Source: Acanthaster planci (Eukaryota; Echinodermata; Asteroidea; Valvatida; Acanthasteridae). From it: a stretch of DNA of 64,000 bases. The stretch's first letter is position 1. Each line of letters begins with the position of its first letter. The stretch is from contig NW_019091362.1 in assembly GCF_001949145.1 (NCBI RefSeq), positions 2,662,482 through 2,726,481 on the forward strand. The letters run 5' to 3'. The notes beneath the pieces were generated by a model, which was not told where the DNA came from, ran no database searches, and saw nothing but the letters and a program-made list of their open reading frames with translations. This document shows, in pieces, positions 20,166-34,086 of this stretch. The position numbers and the translations under genes are program-made.

Positions 20166-23100
20166 TGGTATGCATAGCCTCCAAGAGCCCACAGTACAGA
20201 GCACACACATTCTATCCTCAAAGTATGATGAGGAACCAGTTCTAAATTGTTCTGCTAACTGTTTCTCCTTCCTGCCCACATCAACTTTGCTCTTGAACAA
20301 ACATTCTCTAAGCAACTTGTAGCTACAGGATGGGATGGGTGTGGTAACAGTGTGCCAACTAAACACACCTAGCGCAGACCCACAAACAAAAAGGTCCCAA
20401 TAATGCAGGTTGTGTGAACCTCGTGTGGACTAAGCCAGGTCCACGCAAGGTTTATACATGGACATGTATGCCCTTTCTGGAAAACAGTTTCAGAGACATT
20501 TGAGGGTTAGGACTGTAAGTCTTTTGCAAAATGCGAACAGCTGGTCAAGGAAATGATTAACAAAGCGCAGCTTTAGGGAGTTTTCACAGTACAAGAAAAA
20601 TGAGTACTTTCAAGGAGTTTTCTGAACTACACAAAAACAAAGTAATGTCCACACTGGGTACATGTAGGTAAGGTAAATATCGGTACAGACTGTAGGCCAA
20701 TAGCCTTTATGTCTCACATGCATTGCAGCACTACCACAGACCTCCTCTATATCATTCAATATTCATCCAACCATGAAAAACTACAAAAAATCCCAACAAC
20801 TTGTGAAACTCTTATGCACAATGGTACATTTGTAACAGACAATAGATCTCCTCAAAAGTTCACACAATGCACTGTTGTGGAAGGGGGCTTCATTACTCCA
20901 CAGCGAATGATCCTTTGTGTATTGAAAGCGAATCGTTTATAATAACACATGCCTCCATGATCTTGCTAAACTTGAACGCAGGAGACAACGGAAACTGGCT
21001 TGTACAGTTCCCCCCCATCACAGTCCAATGAGAAGAAAAATATAATGCACTCTGTACAAATTTAAGTTTCATAAAACAACCAGCAGTTCTGCTACTCCTG
21101 GGAGTGGTGGTTAAAAGTTTTCACAGGGTATTTTTGGTAATTCAGGAAGAACACTGAAGATATAAGTTTTGTGCCTGTGGATATCAAAAGAGGGGGGGGC
21201 TAAAATATCCAACCACACAATGTCACAGCCCTAGCCTAGTTCAAGACAGTTTGCACAAATCTGAAATAACGCACTGAGATGCAGCTTTCCAAACATTTCA
21301 TTATGAAAATGCTGTGCATGTATCCATTCCAGTGTTTGATGAGAGAAAAACAGACGATGTGTTCCAATATTTGATTAGCTCAGCCCCTGAAGTTTTACCT
21401 GCTTGACTATGGAAGAGTTGACCAAACCACGGCAGTTTACTCAAATGCACTTGTAATTCACATCCAATTTGAATTGATATGGGTGTTATTTAATTTGAAG
21501 CTTTCTATCTCTCTTTTTGCCTGGTTGCAGTGTGCAATAAATCCATGATCTCTACAATGAATCCCTGCTTCCTAAACAAGGAGCCAATGACAAAAGCACA
21601 CGCGTGACCCTGTGGTACCCACTGCTCCAATTCACATTCAGCCAAAACTAACTCTTGCATCCAACAACATTGTGTGCCCCACACAGTAAACAAAAATGCT
21701 AAATGAAACAAACATTTCCCAGTGTTTGGAGGCAGCTACCCACTGTCCCTTTGGCACATAAATGCTTCTGCTCTGTTGGAAAGATCTAAACCGATACAGT
21801 TGGGCACTGTTAGCAATGATGTCACTCCAATGTAAATGCATATTTCAATCGGCTTGATCTACACTACCACATGCCTGCCAATGCACTGCAGCAAGACCTG
21901 TGGTCCTCTGTATCAACACATCTCCAAACAAATATTGCCATTGAAACTTTCAAAAAGTTCGTCCAGAGAGAAGCGACAACAAGAAATTCCATTTCCTTCT
22001 CCTTAACTAACCTGTGACATACATTCTTTTAAATATTTTGAAGATTTCCCGTGAACAACGAGGTACAGGGGCATTGGTTTTTTTTTCACACGGGACTTAA
22101 TGCCCTTTCAAAGGTCCAAACAAAGAATGTGCCACTTGTTTACACATGTCACTCTTGACATCATCGGTCAAAATTACTTAAACAGATTTAAATATAATGA
22201 AAAATTACGATCACGACAAATGCCCCGTTGAACTGAAGAAGGTTCCACACGCATTTAAATTTTAACCTGCTCATGTACAATACTAAAGGGAATGTGACAG
22301 AGCAAACACCTCTGAGTTGCTGAAATGGATGTCAAACCTGAATCCTACCTGCCTATCTGCAAGAGTTGCCAGTCTGTCAGTCAATGGCTTCATCAACTAA
22401 CGTATATATACATGTATGACCAGAGACTGATCAGCATGAGCCACGCACCACCAGAGATAATGGGTGAGAGGTGCTTGGATTTTGCATCAGAGGCTGAAGA
22501 TGCACTGACCGAAAATAAACTGCACGCCCACACTATGGGTACATTATCACCTATTTGTAAACTACCAGAGTGGTTTTTTTTTTTTTTTCCTTTTGTGTCC
22601 TTACTAAACCATGATAAAAATTGTATCCTTTGATCTCAAACCCAAAACATTCATTATAGTGAGACACAATCAATCTTTTCATGCACTTAAATTGCTACAG
22701 TTGGCTAACTTCAAACTAATGGCATGGTCCAACTTCCCTGTGCAATTGCCACAGACTGGAATGATTTTGTGGGAAACAATCTTCCTGTTACACTACTATT
22801 TTACAAATACTAGGAATTCAGCATTGCAGAAATGAATAATTTGCAAGCACAAGTGACTTGATGGGCCAAGCCAGGCCAAGGTTTGTTTCTCACTGTGACA
22901 GAAAGCTACCCAGCAGTGGACAGCAACAGTGCCACAAATATAAAATGCTGAGTACAAGTTTGAAACAATTTAATAAATCACAACTCTAAAAAAATTCTAC
23001 TTTTGTGGGGAAAAAAATCAGCATTTCTGAGATATCTTCTACTCACCTTTGATACAGTATTAGCAAACGGTTCTAAAAACCAAACGTACCAAAAATGTGT

Positions 23101-26100
23101 ACAGCTACAGTGCAATTCTAAATTGCTAGCAATGACAACTTGGCACTCATGATATGTTGAGCACACGCAGACAAGTGGATTTTGTTCATGTAGAACTCCT
23201 ACAATAATTGGTTCCGGCACTGAATGCTTCCATGTGAGTGGCTTGTATATGTTTGTAAAAGTAGAGAGGTGAAGCAGACGCATATACATGTATATAGCAG
23301 GTCTGGTGTGATTCTTATCGGTGTTTTGACCTCACGTCACCTTAAACTCCTCCAGTACCCATGAGAAAAGCAAATATAGACCCATCAACTGCAGCAAATG
23401 TACATGGACCAATTGTTTGCACAACGGCCAATTTATAACTCATCTGTTCGCACTGAAACACGGCCAACCACGTGAATGCAGCGCCGATGCTTGGAACGCT
23501 CGAAACGAAACAAACTTGGGGGGGGGTGAAAACATTGTCCAACCAGGGAAGAAAACTTGGGATTTGGAGCAAAAAGGGCACATGCATCGTGATATGTGGC
23601 ATTCTTGCTGGAGGAGGAAGCAACTGAGTGTAAAAAGGCACCATGTATCAATGCTCAGCCCATTCTGTATCTGCATTTCATAGTGTCTGGAGGAAACCCA
23701 AGGAGGGTATGGGCAATTAACAACATGTACATGTCAACCACTTTGGAAACGAATAAATACTTACACCAAAAGTATTTGGTTGATTTGGGGGAGACCCTCT
23801 CACATATGGTTGGGGTTGGATTTCACTTCTCACCCCAAATATCTTACCTGTCCCTCACCAATCTTGTCTGAAACCTTGGCATGAACGTGCGCACGCTGGA
23901 CATTTCATGCATCTAGGTTTCCTACATGTATTTGCACGAAATGACTGTCCACTGCTATAGAACGATTCACATCATCGGCGAGATGTCGCTACTTTCTGCA
24001 AGCCATGTAAATGATGCAAATTACGGCAAGACTTTGCTTAGTTTGCACCGATCTGCATGCAACAGCCAGCCGATGCAGCCTACCGCGGTATTTCAAATGG
24101 TTTCGAAAGCAAAAGAAAACTTCTCTCCATCCACCAAAGAAAAATCCAAACAATTAAATCAGTTACTTAACCGGAGGGCTGGATTAGGCCCCACATTGTT
24201 GCACTTCAGGCTGGTCTCCTTTCATGACGCCCCACATACCTACATGGGCGTACATATACATGTACAACTGCAAAGATATCTTGTACATATGAACAACCCA
24301 TGGGGAAAATTGTTCAGTGCTGCTTTGATTGTGTTACCTAGTCTCTATGCTTGTTTGCTTAGTTTCTAACAACTATTATTCCCAACACTTCCAAAAATAA
24401 CCAGTGTCCTTCAAACAGCAAGGCCTGACTAGCATGTGTACATGTACATGTACGTCAAATTTGCTTTGCTGCATATTTCATTGCCTAGTCTTTAAACAGC
24501 ATATTACTTTCAAGAGCAAAATTGTTACTGCCTCAGTGAGCACATAATACAGCTAAAACATCCCTTTCCTCCATGTGTTCTAACCTCAAACAGGGGAATT
24601 ACAGTTGAAAACTTACTTAACAGAAAAAAAGTGAACAAAAGCAAAGTGTTGATAACAAAAGGCCTACCACTTCTGTCTGTATTCTGCAATTCAGCACCAT
24701 ACAATTCCGACTATTTTAGAAACACGTCCAGAAACCCCATTTGGGAAAACTCACTCGACCAGGATTTGCATAGGACTAGCCCCAAACGCCAGAGGCAAGC
24801 AAATGTAAAAAAATACACACACTCCCAACAGGGGTCTGTCTGCATCAATAAAGCCCACCACAGGAACCCACCCACCACCCAAATTGCATTTCCCATCGGA
24901 ACCGGCCAATGTATGGTGCATGTAGGGGGGGAGGGGGAAGTAGAAGAGGAAGAAGAAAAAAGACGGGATTTTAGACATTCCTCTCACCCCATGATAAATC
25001 TCTTCCTTTTCTGAGTACCTCTTCCCAGGGACCAGCACCTTTTTTTTTATATTCTATGTAACTATTATTTTCTTATCCCATGCTGGATTTAGACATAAAA
25101 GTGCAGGTTACTCCCGGAAATAATCCAATAAGCTTGAGCAACTTGAGGTATTAGGCCATTGTGTCATTTCCCCGATGTCCTATTTTTATTTCCAAAATAT
25201 GTGGTCCTGGACCTCTAAAGATGTATGCATTGTGCATTCCTTGATCATTTCCTGATTGGCGGGATAAAAAGAAGGAAATTGGATTGTGACTGGCCAATGA
25301 GATGCACCTTTCCAAACTTTCTGCCACAGTTTACAGATCTATCAACAAATACGTGGCTTCCAAAGGTGACAACATTCTCTAATTCAAAAATACATAAACG
25401 CTACGGTGGACACATTTACCTCTGGGAGTACGTGTATGGTATTTCATACTGAGGAATTTGAGAAAACAGGAGTTGATAGCCTAATTACTGATACATAGTC
25501 CAGATGAAATTCACTTCTGCAGACAAACAGACTGCTTTTTGTTGGGAGGAGGGTTAAAGGCACTGTAGGGCATGTTTTCTCATCTCTGTTTAAATTAGGC
25601 TCCAAACATTATTAATAACTAAGCTACCTGTAGTGTGCAATTTCAATGCGACATTGAGACTCTGATTTAAGCCTTCTCTACATGTAGGTACCCCCCAAAG
25701 ATTCCAAATAACTCATATACACGTAACTACCACAAATAGAATCTTTCAGTGCCCACATTTTTCAAGGGTTAATCTTTTTATGTCAATTTGGAGGCTTGAT
25801 TCCACCTGTTGTTTTAACATTTTCCAAGGGTGATATTGATGATGTGGTAACAGGGCATGGTGTATGAAGCACTCAGTGCACACCCATCACTTGGCAATGA
25901 TGTTGTTGTGGAACGCACTTCTCTACCTGGCTCTAGAATTACAAGAATAACAAGCTCACAGTTTGTGCCCCACCGTGTGCACCAGCAGGAACAAATGCAT
26001 TTACACCAAAAATAGTGATTCCTGCAGACACTTTAGCAACCCTGGATACATCTTACTCCTACACTACCAAAAAAGTGTGTAGTCTAGACACTGTGAACAC

Positions 26101-26799
26101 AGGTACTGTAATAAGCCATTTGCGAGTTGCACTGAGTTATCTGACTGCACATAAACATAACGATTTGAATTCCCCTGACTAAAGACACTGTTGCTACACC
26201 TTGTGATTAGGGGCAAGCTTTTGCATAGTGACCACCATCTCTGGAAGGGACTGGTTCCTTTGTGCCCTTCTTTTCCGTTGAGAACGATGTATTGTTGCAA
26301 GGCGTCTCTTATGTAACTGAGCAAAAGCTTGCCCCGAATCATGAGGTATATAGCAACAGTAGTTTTAGTAAAGAGAATTCAAGTTGTTATGTTCACGTGA
26401 TTTAAAGAGTTCAGTGCACCAGATTTGGGTCAAAGTTAACTCGCAAAAGGCTTATTCTTACATCATGTAAAAGAATACAAATTCTATTATCAGAACTTGT
26501 CTTAAGCTGGGCTTCTACAACTTTAGGGGGAGGACCCCAATGAAGTAAGTTTCGGAAACTGTCCAGACGATTCAAAAATTTTCATAAAGTTTCAGAACCT
26601 GTTCCAAAGTCTCAGAGGATCTGTCAATCAAAATAACAAAGAAGGAATGACATGTATTTGTTGAGCAACACATTTTATGAACGAGGGGCGTACATCCTTT
26701 CATTAGGGAAACACTATTCAAATTTTGTTTGAAGTTAATGGGCCAATATACTGTAACTTTGTTTATGTTGTTCCTGTGACTGTATGTATCCAATTTAAC
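20166..26799. other. Non-coding stretch
   Basis: There is no supported gene. A few homopolymer runs (T16 near 22573; G8 near 23519) and TACATGTA words occur. Short ORFs have neither family similarity nor splice-site support. Confidence 0.4.
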
Positions 26800-27059
26800 C
26801 TGGGGCCAATTTCATAGAGCTGCTTAAGCACAAAATTTGCTTAAGCGGGAAAAAAATTTGCTTAATAAACAAATGTTACAAGCTCAGACTCTATCTGATT
26901 GTCATGCTAACCAAAAAACAAGCTAAATACAATCCCAAACCAAATCCCAAAACAATATACATCACATGGAATTTTGGTTGGTTACCTGATTTATCGAGTA
27001 AGATTTTTCGCGCATAAAGCAAATTCTGTGCTTAAGCAGCTCTATGAAATTGGCCCCAG
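26800..27059. mobile_element. MITE with about 40-bp terminal inverted repeats
   Basis: The left end CTGGGGCCAATTTCATAGAG continues with CTGCTTAAGCACAAAATTTGC. The right end, reversed, reads CTGGGGCCAATTTCATAGAG followed by CTGCTTAAGCACAGAATTTGC. The interior (about 180 bp) is AT-rich and non-coding. The flanks are TTAAC and TTGAC, possibly a decayed 5-bp target duplication. From memory, very similar TIRs are common in marine invertebrate genomes; this needs a database check. Confidence 0.85.
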
Positions 27060-30000
27060 TTGACTTTTAGTTTTGCTGTGCCATTTTAAGGGCCATCTGG
27101 TGCCTTTTTCTAATGCTAATACAAATTTGGTTATTAAAGAGAATGTTTCACTTTATGACAGCAGACTAGTGAGGAAATTCTCACAAACATTTTTATTGGG
27201 AAAATTGGGGTTAATAACTTAAAAACAAAAATGCTGTTCTTCTGTAATGACATCATAGCAAAAGTGTTGTCACTTGTCAGGAAAAGCATGGAAAATTTTA
27301 CTTGTAAATGAGAAAAGAAACAAAAAAAGAGACATTTCTCACTTAATAAGACCGGAGAGATGCACAAAACACGTTCCTAAGTGCTTTTCACATTATGGCT
27401 GTAAAGCTAGGTTAGATCTTTCTCATAATTTCATACCAGTCACTAGAAAGTGCCCATTAAAATTCAGAAAAGTAGGTTAGGGGGGAGGAGCAACTGCTCC
27501 GCTTGCTGGAGGCCGGCCCTGCACAACAATCAACCAAAACTTGCTGACTTGTTGCTTCAGACCCAAAAAAGGTGACAGACATCAAGGTTACAACGGGTCA
27601 GGAGGGCAGTGTGGAAATTACTGCTGCCGTGGGACCGGAACAACCCACCTGCCACTTTGTCTCCAAAAAATATCTACATGTACATGTACATGTATGTTGG
27701 TGCCTGTTTACGCTTAGAAATTTACTCTGGCGACAATACTGCTTTGGGCTTAGTCATGTTTGTACCAAAGAGACCTACTTGTTCAAACAGTGGCGTGGGC
27801 ACAAAGGGAAAGGAAAGGGGGGAAATGATATTAACTCTTTGAGGAAATCTTGCAAGGGGGTGAGGGCATGTTGATGTTGGAGAAAATGAGTTAAAGTCAC
27901 TGTCAAAGAATCCTTCAGTGCTTTTGAAATTTACAGCTCAATTTTGGAGAATACATGGTGTAAGTTCTTAGTCACAGAATGTTACCATTGTCAATCAGCA
28001 GTTTAACATGGGGAGAAAGACTGACAAGTTGTAACATGCGTTTTACCACAAAGAACCCCTTTGAAACTTGGGTGTCCAACTCAAATGAACACAAACTGGT
28101 TCACAACGTTACATGTAAATCATGACAAATTTCAAAAACTGGTGTCCTCCTTCTACATTAAATCAAGTTAAATAACCCTTTAAGAATTTACCCTTGTTCA
28201 TTTTGCACTAAACACCTGCAATTTAATTTAGTCTTACAAAACAAAGAAAAAGAAAACTGCACAACTAATTTCCAATTAGTCCCTAAAAATTGACACATTT
28301 GACATCAGTATTCTACAGTCTCTTACACATCACAAAAACTCCCTAATACACCTCACAAAAATGGAAACATCAAAAAGTCATCCACAAAACTTGACACGAG
28401 CAGTCTGTTCAAACCTTGCCAGCCCTGTTCTTTGTGCACAACCTCTCCATTAACGTCCCTGAAATTCCTACACACATTGATTTTTGTGGACCCAATGTGA
28501 AGAAACCCCCCCCCAAAAAAAGAATGAAAAAAAAAAACCCTTGCAACATCAATACCTCCAGATACAGAAGTGTGCACCCCTGCGACTTTTTCAGTCTGAT
28601 CTCCATAACTCGGCCTCTTATGAGTCTACAGTTGCCCCTGGGGGAATGCTGAGGTTGCTATAATGCAACCCAATGAGGGATATTGAATCAGTAAACGTTG
28701 CCGTGATTACAGTGAATTATACTCCCATTAACGCTGCCACAGCGACAGAAATCAATTTTCCGGCCCCTGCCCTGTCTGTCTCTCCTTCAGCTCTTTCGCT
28801 AGGCCCCTCGCTCTTTTCCCTTGCCGCTCCTCGCACAGACAATGTATCTTGTTGGATTTTTTTTTTCGTCGATAGTTTGCCCTGGTCACTTGACGTTGCC
28901 ATTCTTCAATTCAAACACTAATCCCGCCAGTGGCCCGCTAAAAGGTATTCTATCTTCGCTTTAGGATGCTTTGATTTTAGCCCACACGGATAAAAATACT
29001 TGTTTGTTATGAGAGCAAAATTGCACAAACTGTCTTGTGGGTAACAGAGTTCTATGCGACCGAACATAACGTATAAATACTTGAGAGTGCGAACTATTAT
29101 GGCAATGCCCTTCTTAAAACCACGCTTGTCAAAGATGTCAACCCACCAATCCCGTTTCTTGCACATTTAGAAAAAAACACGGGTCCATCACTTTGCATCA
29201 CTATCCACTCCAAGCGGGTACAAGGGAAGGAGTTTTTTACATGGAAACCACGGTCTTTTGGTGGGAACTCACTGCATGTAAATGCATGCAAAGATTTATG
29301 CACCACTGGTGCACGGCACTCTGAGCTTGCACAACCAATTTAATGCTGGAATTACAGATACCAGATGAATAAAAGGCGATGGAATGCATGATCTTCACCG
29401 GCGCATGCACAGCGTCGTTGAAAAACTTCCCATAAGCCTGTCTGTCCTTTGCTGGCAAGGGTGTACTTCAACTCCAGGTGCATACACTGAATGAAAATGA
29501 GCACACAGGGAACCAGACCATCTCATGTCAAAACTTGAATAAAAAGGAAAACAAAAGAACCCCCCCCAAAAAAAATCCCACCACTATGTTTTTCCAGAAA
29601 AAAGTAAAACAAAGACTAGTTCAAACTACACGTACCTATGATATTTGATTTTTCCCTTCATGCTCCATAATTTCCTTTGAAGATGACTCAAGGCAAAAAT
29701 CATTGTTCACAACCTCCTTGAATTACTGTGCTTTTGCAATTCCACCACAAAATGCTGACAACAAATTTTCTAGGAAAAAAACCATTATGCACAGATAATT
29801 TCCACTCTATTTTCATTTGCAGAACATCCTAGCTGAGTGCAGCTTTATTCCAAAACAGAGAAAAAAGGCAAATAAAAACAGAACTTTGCATTCGCTTGGC
29901 CGTAATGGAATAGGTACGAGTACCTAAATAAACGACATGGGTACTGCAAATACATGTAATTGCTATCGATCTAACAACTCCTGGCTCTATACCACCAGGC

Positions 30001-33000
30001 CAGCGGAGGCTCATCACCTTCTCAGGAAGCAGCCAAAGTGACCAGCACAAAGCCTTCCCAGATGCTTGGGCTTCCGCTTGAGGTATGCCGATCACAGTTA
30101 AATGAGGTATTACAAATAGGCAGAAAAAGAGCCAAGAGATCAAGCACAAATTGAAAGCGATATCATGTAGGGTAAGTCCCCTTGACATCTGGTGATAAAG
30201 GAAAAATGTAAATCTGACCGAGGCCATCACAGGATGTCCTTGGAGGAAGTTTGACACATCTCCTAAATTGTAAATGATAAAGACAAATATATATGAACTG
30301 TCAAGCAACCTTCTTTGATTAACCTTCAGGGAAATCTGTCATTTTTAGAACTCAAATGGGATACAGCTGGTATTACCAACACTCCACTAACACCACATAC
30401 TGTACATATAATTCCTGCGGCTGAATGACAGAATGAACGGAATGGGGGGAGGGGATAGGAGCCACGCCCTCCTCAGGGTATGACTAGCCATTACCCATGA
30501 TTGCTCCTTGCAGTATCAACTGTACTTTGTGCCACAATAAGTGAAGTTCACATTGCCTGTATGTACATTTAGGGGAATTTTTTTTTTCTCTGGCCTGATA
30601 AACCGCAGATTAAACACATTCCCCCTGGCTTTCAGGGAAGCTGCTTGGGGAGCACAGACAGGGTACATTTTGATGTCGGTTTTTCCCATTTTTTGATGTG
30701 TGAGCATGGCTTAGACAGGAACTGACTGCAGATAGCAAAGTAGTGCAGTTCACCGACTACCGGGAAACCCTCAAAGTAATTGTATTTCTTGATTTGTAGG
30801 GGGCATGTAGAAATTTTAAAACTGTCATGTTGAGTGTGGTGACACTGCTGTTGCAATATAACATAAGCTGCTACACATGTGCATGTTTTCTGTGCAAACG
30901 ATGTACAATGTACAACATATGTGGAAATGCAGTAACTGCTTTGATTACTTCAGGCTGTGGGGGTTATTTCTTCCTCGGGTGCAGAATTTTCTTCTTCAAG
31001 AGTGTTGGACATCAACAATAATTCAAAGCTCATCTTGTAAACTGGATCCCCTTTCTCCGCCTCCGGTTTTCAAGTGGTGCTCATTCCATCACTCGGTGGG
31101 ACTAAGCCTCCTCAAACAAATGTGCCCTTCAACTGCAAGAACAGCCCATCCAGAGTGTCTCATTGCGGGTATTTCTCACTGAACCCCTTCTAAAAAATGA
31201 GATCCACTGATGGGGGGGGGAGATTTTGTTCTGTTTGTTGTTTCTGGTTGCTGGTTGTTAACTAGTCTACAGAAAGCTGGGAAGGACGTTTTTTAAATAT
31301 GAAATCTATTACAAACCACACAGAAATTAGTTCAAGCATAATGATTTTTAGCTCAAAAGTTAAAAGCTGACATTCAATACAAATTTTAAGCACGCCTGGT
31401 GAGCCAGAATGTAACCAACACACAAATACTATCCGATGGGCTGAAATTGAATTATCCATTAGGACACAATACGCATCAGTGATCTTTGCGGATGAATGGA
31501 AGGATGTCATTACGAAATAAAAGACGAAAGCAGCTACACTCACATAAAATAGATACTCAACAAAAACAACTCAAGGCCAGAAGGAGGCCACCCTGCCCAT
31601 TACCATGCCATACGAGAGGTCAATCCACGCAAACTGTGAGTGCATATGCGGGCTGGCAGTAATACAAGTGGCTTTACGAATTATATGACTAGTCAGAGGG
31701 GGTTTGAAGGAAATAATCCATGAAGTTTTTTGACATGTTTCGAGCACCCACAGATGCAAGATGGATCTTGTTTGCACCATCCCTGCTTTCTGACGATCAC
31801 ACAAACACACCCACACCCTCTTCGAATATCTATTAGCAATGGAAGAGTGACTGTCAGGGACATTTCCCTGGCAATTGAATCTCTAACAGATCCAGCGTGT
31901 GTAGGTTTGAATAGAATGGACAGTCAGGAATCAGGACCGATAACGCTCCGAGTTTGAGTCTACAGTTACAATTTGGTAGGACTTTGTTCAGAGCAAACTG
32001 AGCTTTGTTGTTGTCATTGTTGCTGTTGTTGTTGTTGTTCTTTGTTTTGTTTGTTTTTCACTGTGCCACTCAATTTGTCATCCTGAAGGGAAAACAGGCA
32101 ATATCAGCATGAAACAATATTGAGGGTTGCCATTGATTTTGGTTGTGCAGAAGTGGCCTTGGTCATTTCTGGCTCAGTTTGTTAGGGTGGGGCACCAAAT
32201 CATGAGCAGCAATAAATGAGTGAATGTTCGAGGATAACTGAACAAATGGCAAATGAATACATGGCACTGAAAAAAAAATGAGGAAAAGGGGGAAAATAAG
32301 GAAGACACTAAAAAGGAAATGAAAATTAATAAAGGGGTAGGATTTCAAGAGTTACTCCTCAATTTAATTGAAAATTGAATAGCAACCGAAAAGAAAATTT
32401 ACCGACTGGCAAAGAAACAAAGAAGCATGAATGATATCCAATCAGGATGCTTCAATATTGCTAACCAGGAGGAGTACTGCTGAGAAGGGGTTGGAAAAGT
32501 GTAACCAATCTGTTTGCAAAAGTTTCCTTGCTCTGCGATTTTTATTGCCAAAACAAGTACAACTGTTGGCCAAAGAAGCCACCATGAATACTGCCCCCTG
32601 CTGTCACCTGTTTTCAAGTACCAGTCACTTTGAACAATGCCCAAGCTCTTGGGTGAGATTCAGCCTCCTCTACCTGCTCGTCCATTCCCACTCAAACTTT
32701 GCATTCTGGCACATCGTCAGTTTCTACACTGGCAATCTTCTGGTCACACCCATGTTGCTAACTCATCGTTCTAAATCTAAATAAGCTGGCCAATGTCACA
32801 AAAGCTTTTACGAGGATTTACTAAAACTCAAAACTAAACAGGGAAACAAAGCAAACAAACACCCCTAGGAAAATACGCTCAAATGTTGATGCTGTATTAA
32901 TCATGCACTTTACCACCCAATAACAACAACCTTCTTGAGAGTCCATAGCAATACCATCACACCTCATTACGCTATCACACCCTGGCTGATACACCACCTC

Positions 33001-33779
33001 TCCTAATTCCATTTCCCACATGAATACTGCTTCAGCATCCCCACTCAATCAGGGCTGGATTGAAGGCCTGTGCTGTGTTGGAGGGGGGGGGATTGGCTAG
33101 GGTTGAGACAAAAGGGACCGGAAATTACTTTGGTCACGTTCCCATCTCGCCAAGGCAACTCAGTGGTGGGACTACTGCCATGACGATGGTCACTTTGTAT
33201 CTCATTCTGTAATTGTCAATTGTATAGTAAATTAGTGAGCTGTTCATACATTAAAACAGATGCTGTGTGCGCCTATTGGAGCTGGGAGGTAATAGGCTGT
33301 ACAAAGTAGGCAAAAGTGCATTAGGTGCTCAACAGTAATGTCATCGTGTCAACAATGCTTGTGCATAAACCGTTACAGACAGAGTGCCTGTGCTTCCTTG
33401 GGCCTGCACATATTCTCTTCAGCTTGGAAAAACAAACTGAGAATATGCTGAGGAGAACAGTTACAATTTATTTCAGAAACTCATGTAGACAAAGGCTTGT
33501 ATTTGACTCCATTGCCAAGTTCCAGCGACTGAGTTCGAGTTAATGTTTGAGTCCACGTCAAAAGTATCTCAGCACACAAGTGCAGATGTGATTGACAACT
33601 GCACATAAGAGCAGGAAATTTACAAAGAGCATCAACTCAACTGAAGCATCTATCAGTTCTGGCAAGTTTATGAATGCAATGAGTCTTATTATTATGGTTA
33701 AGAGCTTGCAAGTGAATTATTCAAATCACTTTCTTAAAATAGAAATTACTTTTGCCACCTCACAGAGTTTAATGGCTTC
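27060..33779. other. Non-coding stretch
   Basis: No gene is supported. It includes a TTG/TTTG-rich microsatellite at about 32005-32055 and C-run/A-run junctions at 28506-28521 and 29560-29575. Confidence 0.4.
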
Positions 33780-34086
33780 GGGTCATTCCAGAAATTAAGG
33801 GGTNNNNNNNNNNNNNNNNNNNNNNNNNNNNNNNNNNNNNNNNNNNNNNNNNNNNNNNNNNNNNNNNNNNNNNNNNNNNNNNNNNNNNNNNNNNNNNNNN
33901 NNNNNNNNNNNNNNNNNNNNNNNNNNNNNNNNNNNNNNNNNNNNNNNNNNNNNNNNNNNNNNNNNNGTAATTTGCATTAATTCATCACTCTTGGAGATTA
34001 GAAAATGTGTTCTAAACTTACAAAATCGTATGTCAGACGTGACAGGGGCACACAAAAAAATGGACCCCTAATTTCTGTAATTACCC
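33780..34086. mobile_element. Palindromic MITE containing the assembly gap
   Basis: The left end reads GGGTCATTCCAGAAATTAAG and the right end, reversed, reads GGGTAATTACAGAAATTAGG. The sequence right of the gap (33967-34086) matches the reverse complement of 62650-62770, so this is the same family as the element at 62650-62892. The middle is unread (Ns at 33804-33966). Confidence 0.75.
33804..33966. other. Assembly gap, 163 Ns
   Basis: This is the only run of Ns in the window. It sits inside the inverted repeats of the MITE at 33780-34086. The intact copy at 62650-62892 has roughly 105 bp in the corresponding position. Confidence 0.99.

Noticed and set aside
27560-27660. Possible exon reading VTDIKVTTGQEGSVEI after a CTTCAG acceptor
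   Set aside because: It looks coding-like, but there is no start, no clear donor and no neighbouring compatible exon, and I recognise no family.
29940-30060. tRNA-like segment on the minus strand (GGTGGTATAGAGCC)
   Set aside because: There is no B-box or T-arm at the right distance and no cloverleaf can be drawn.
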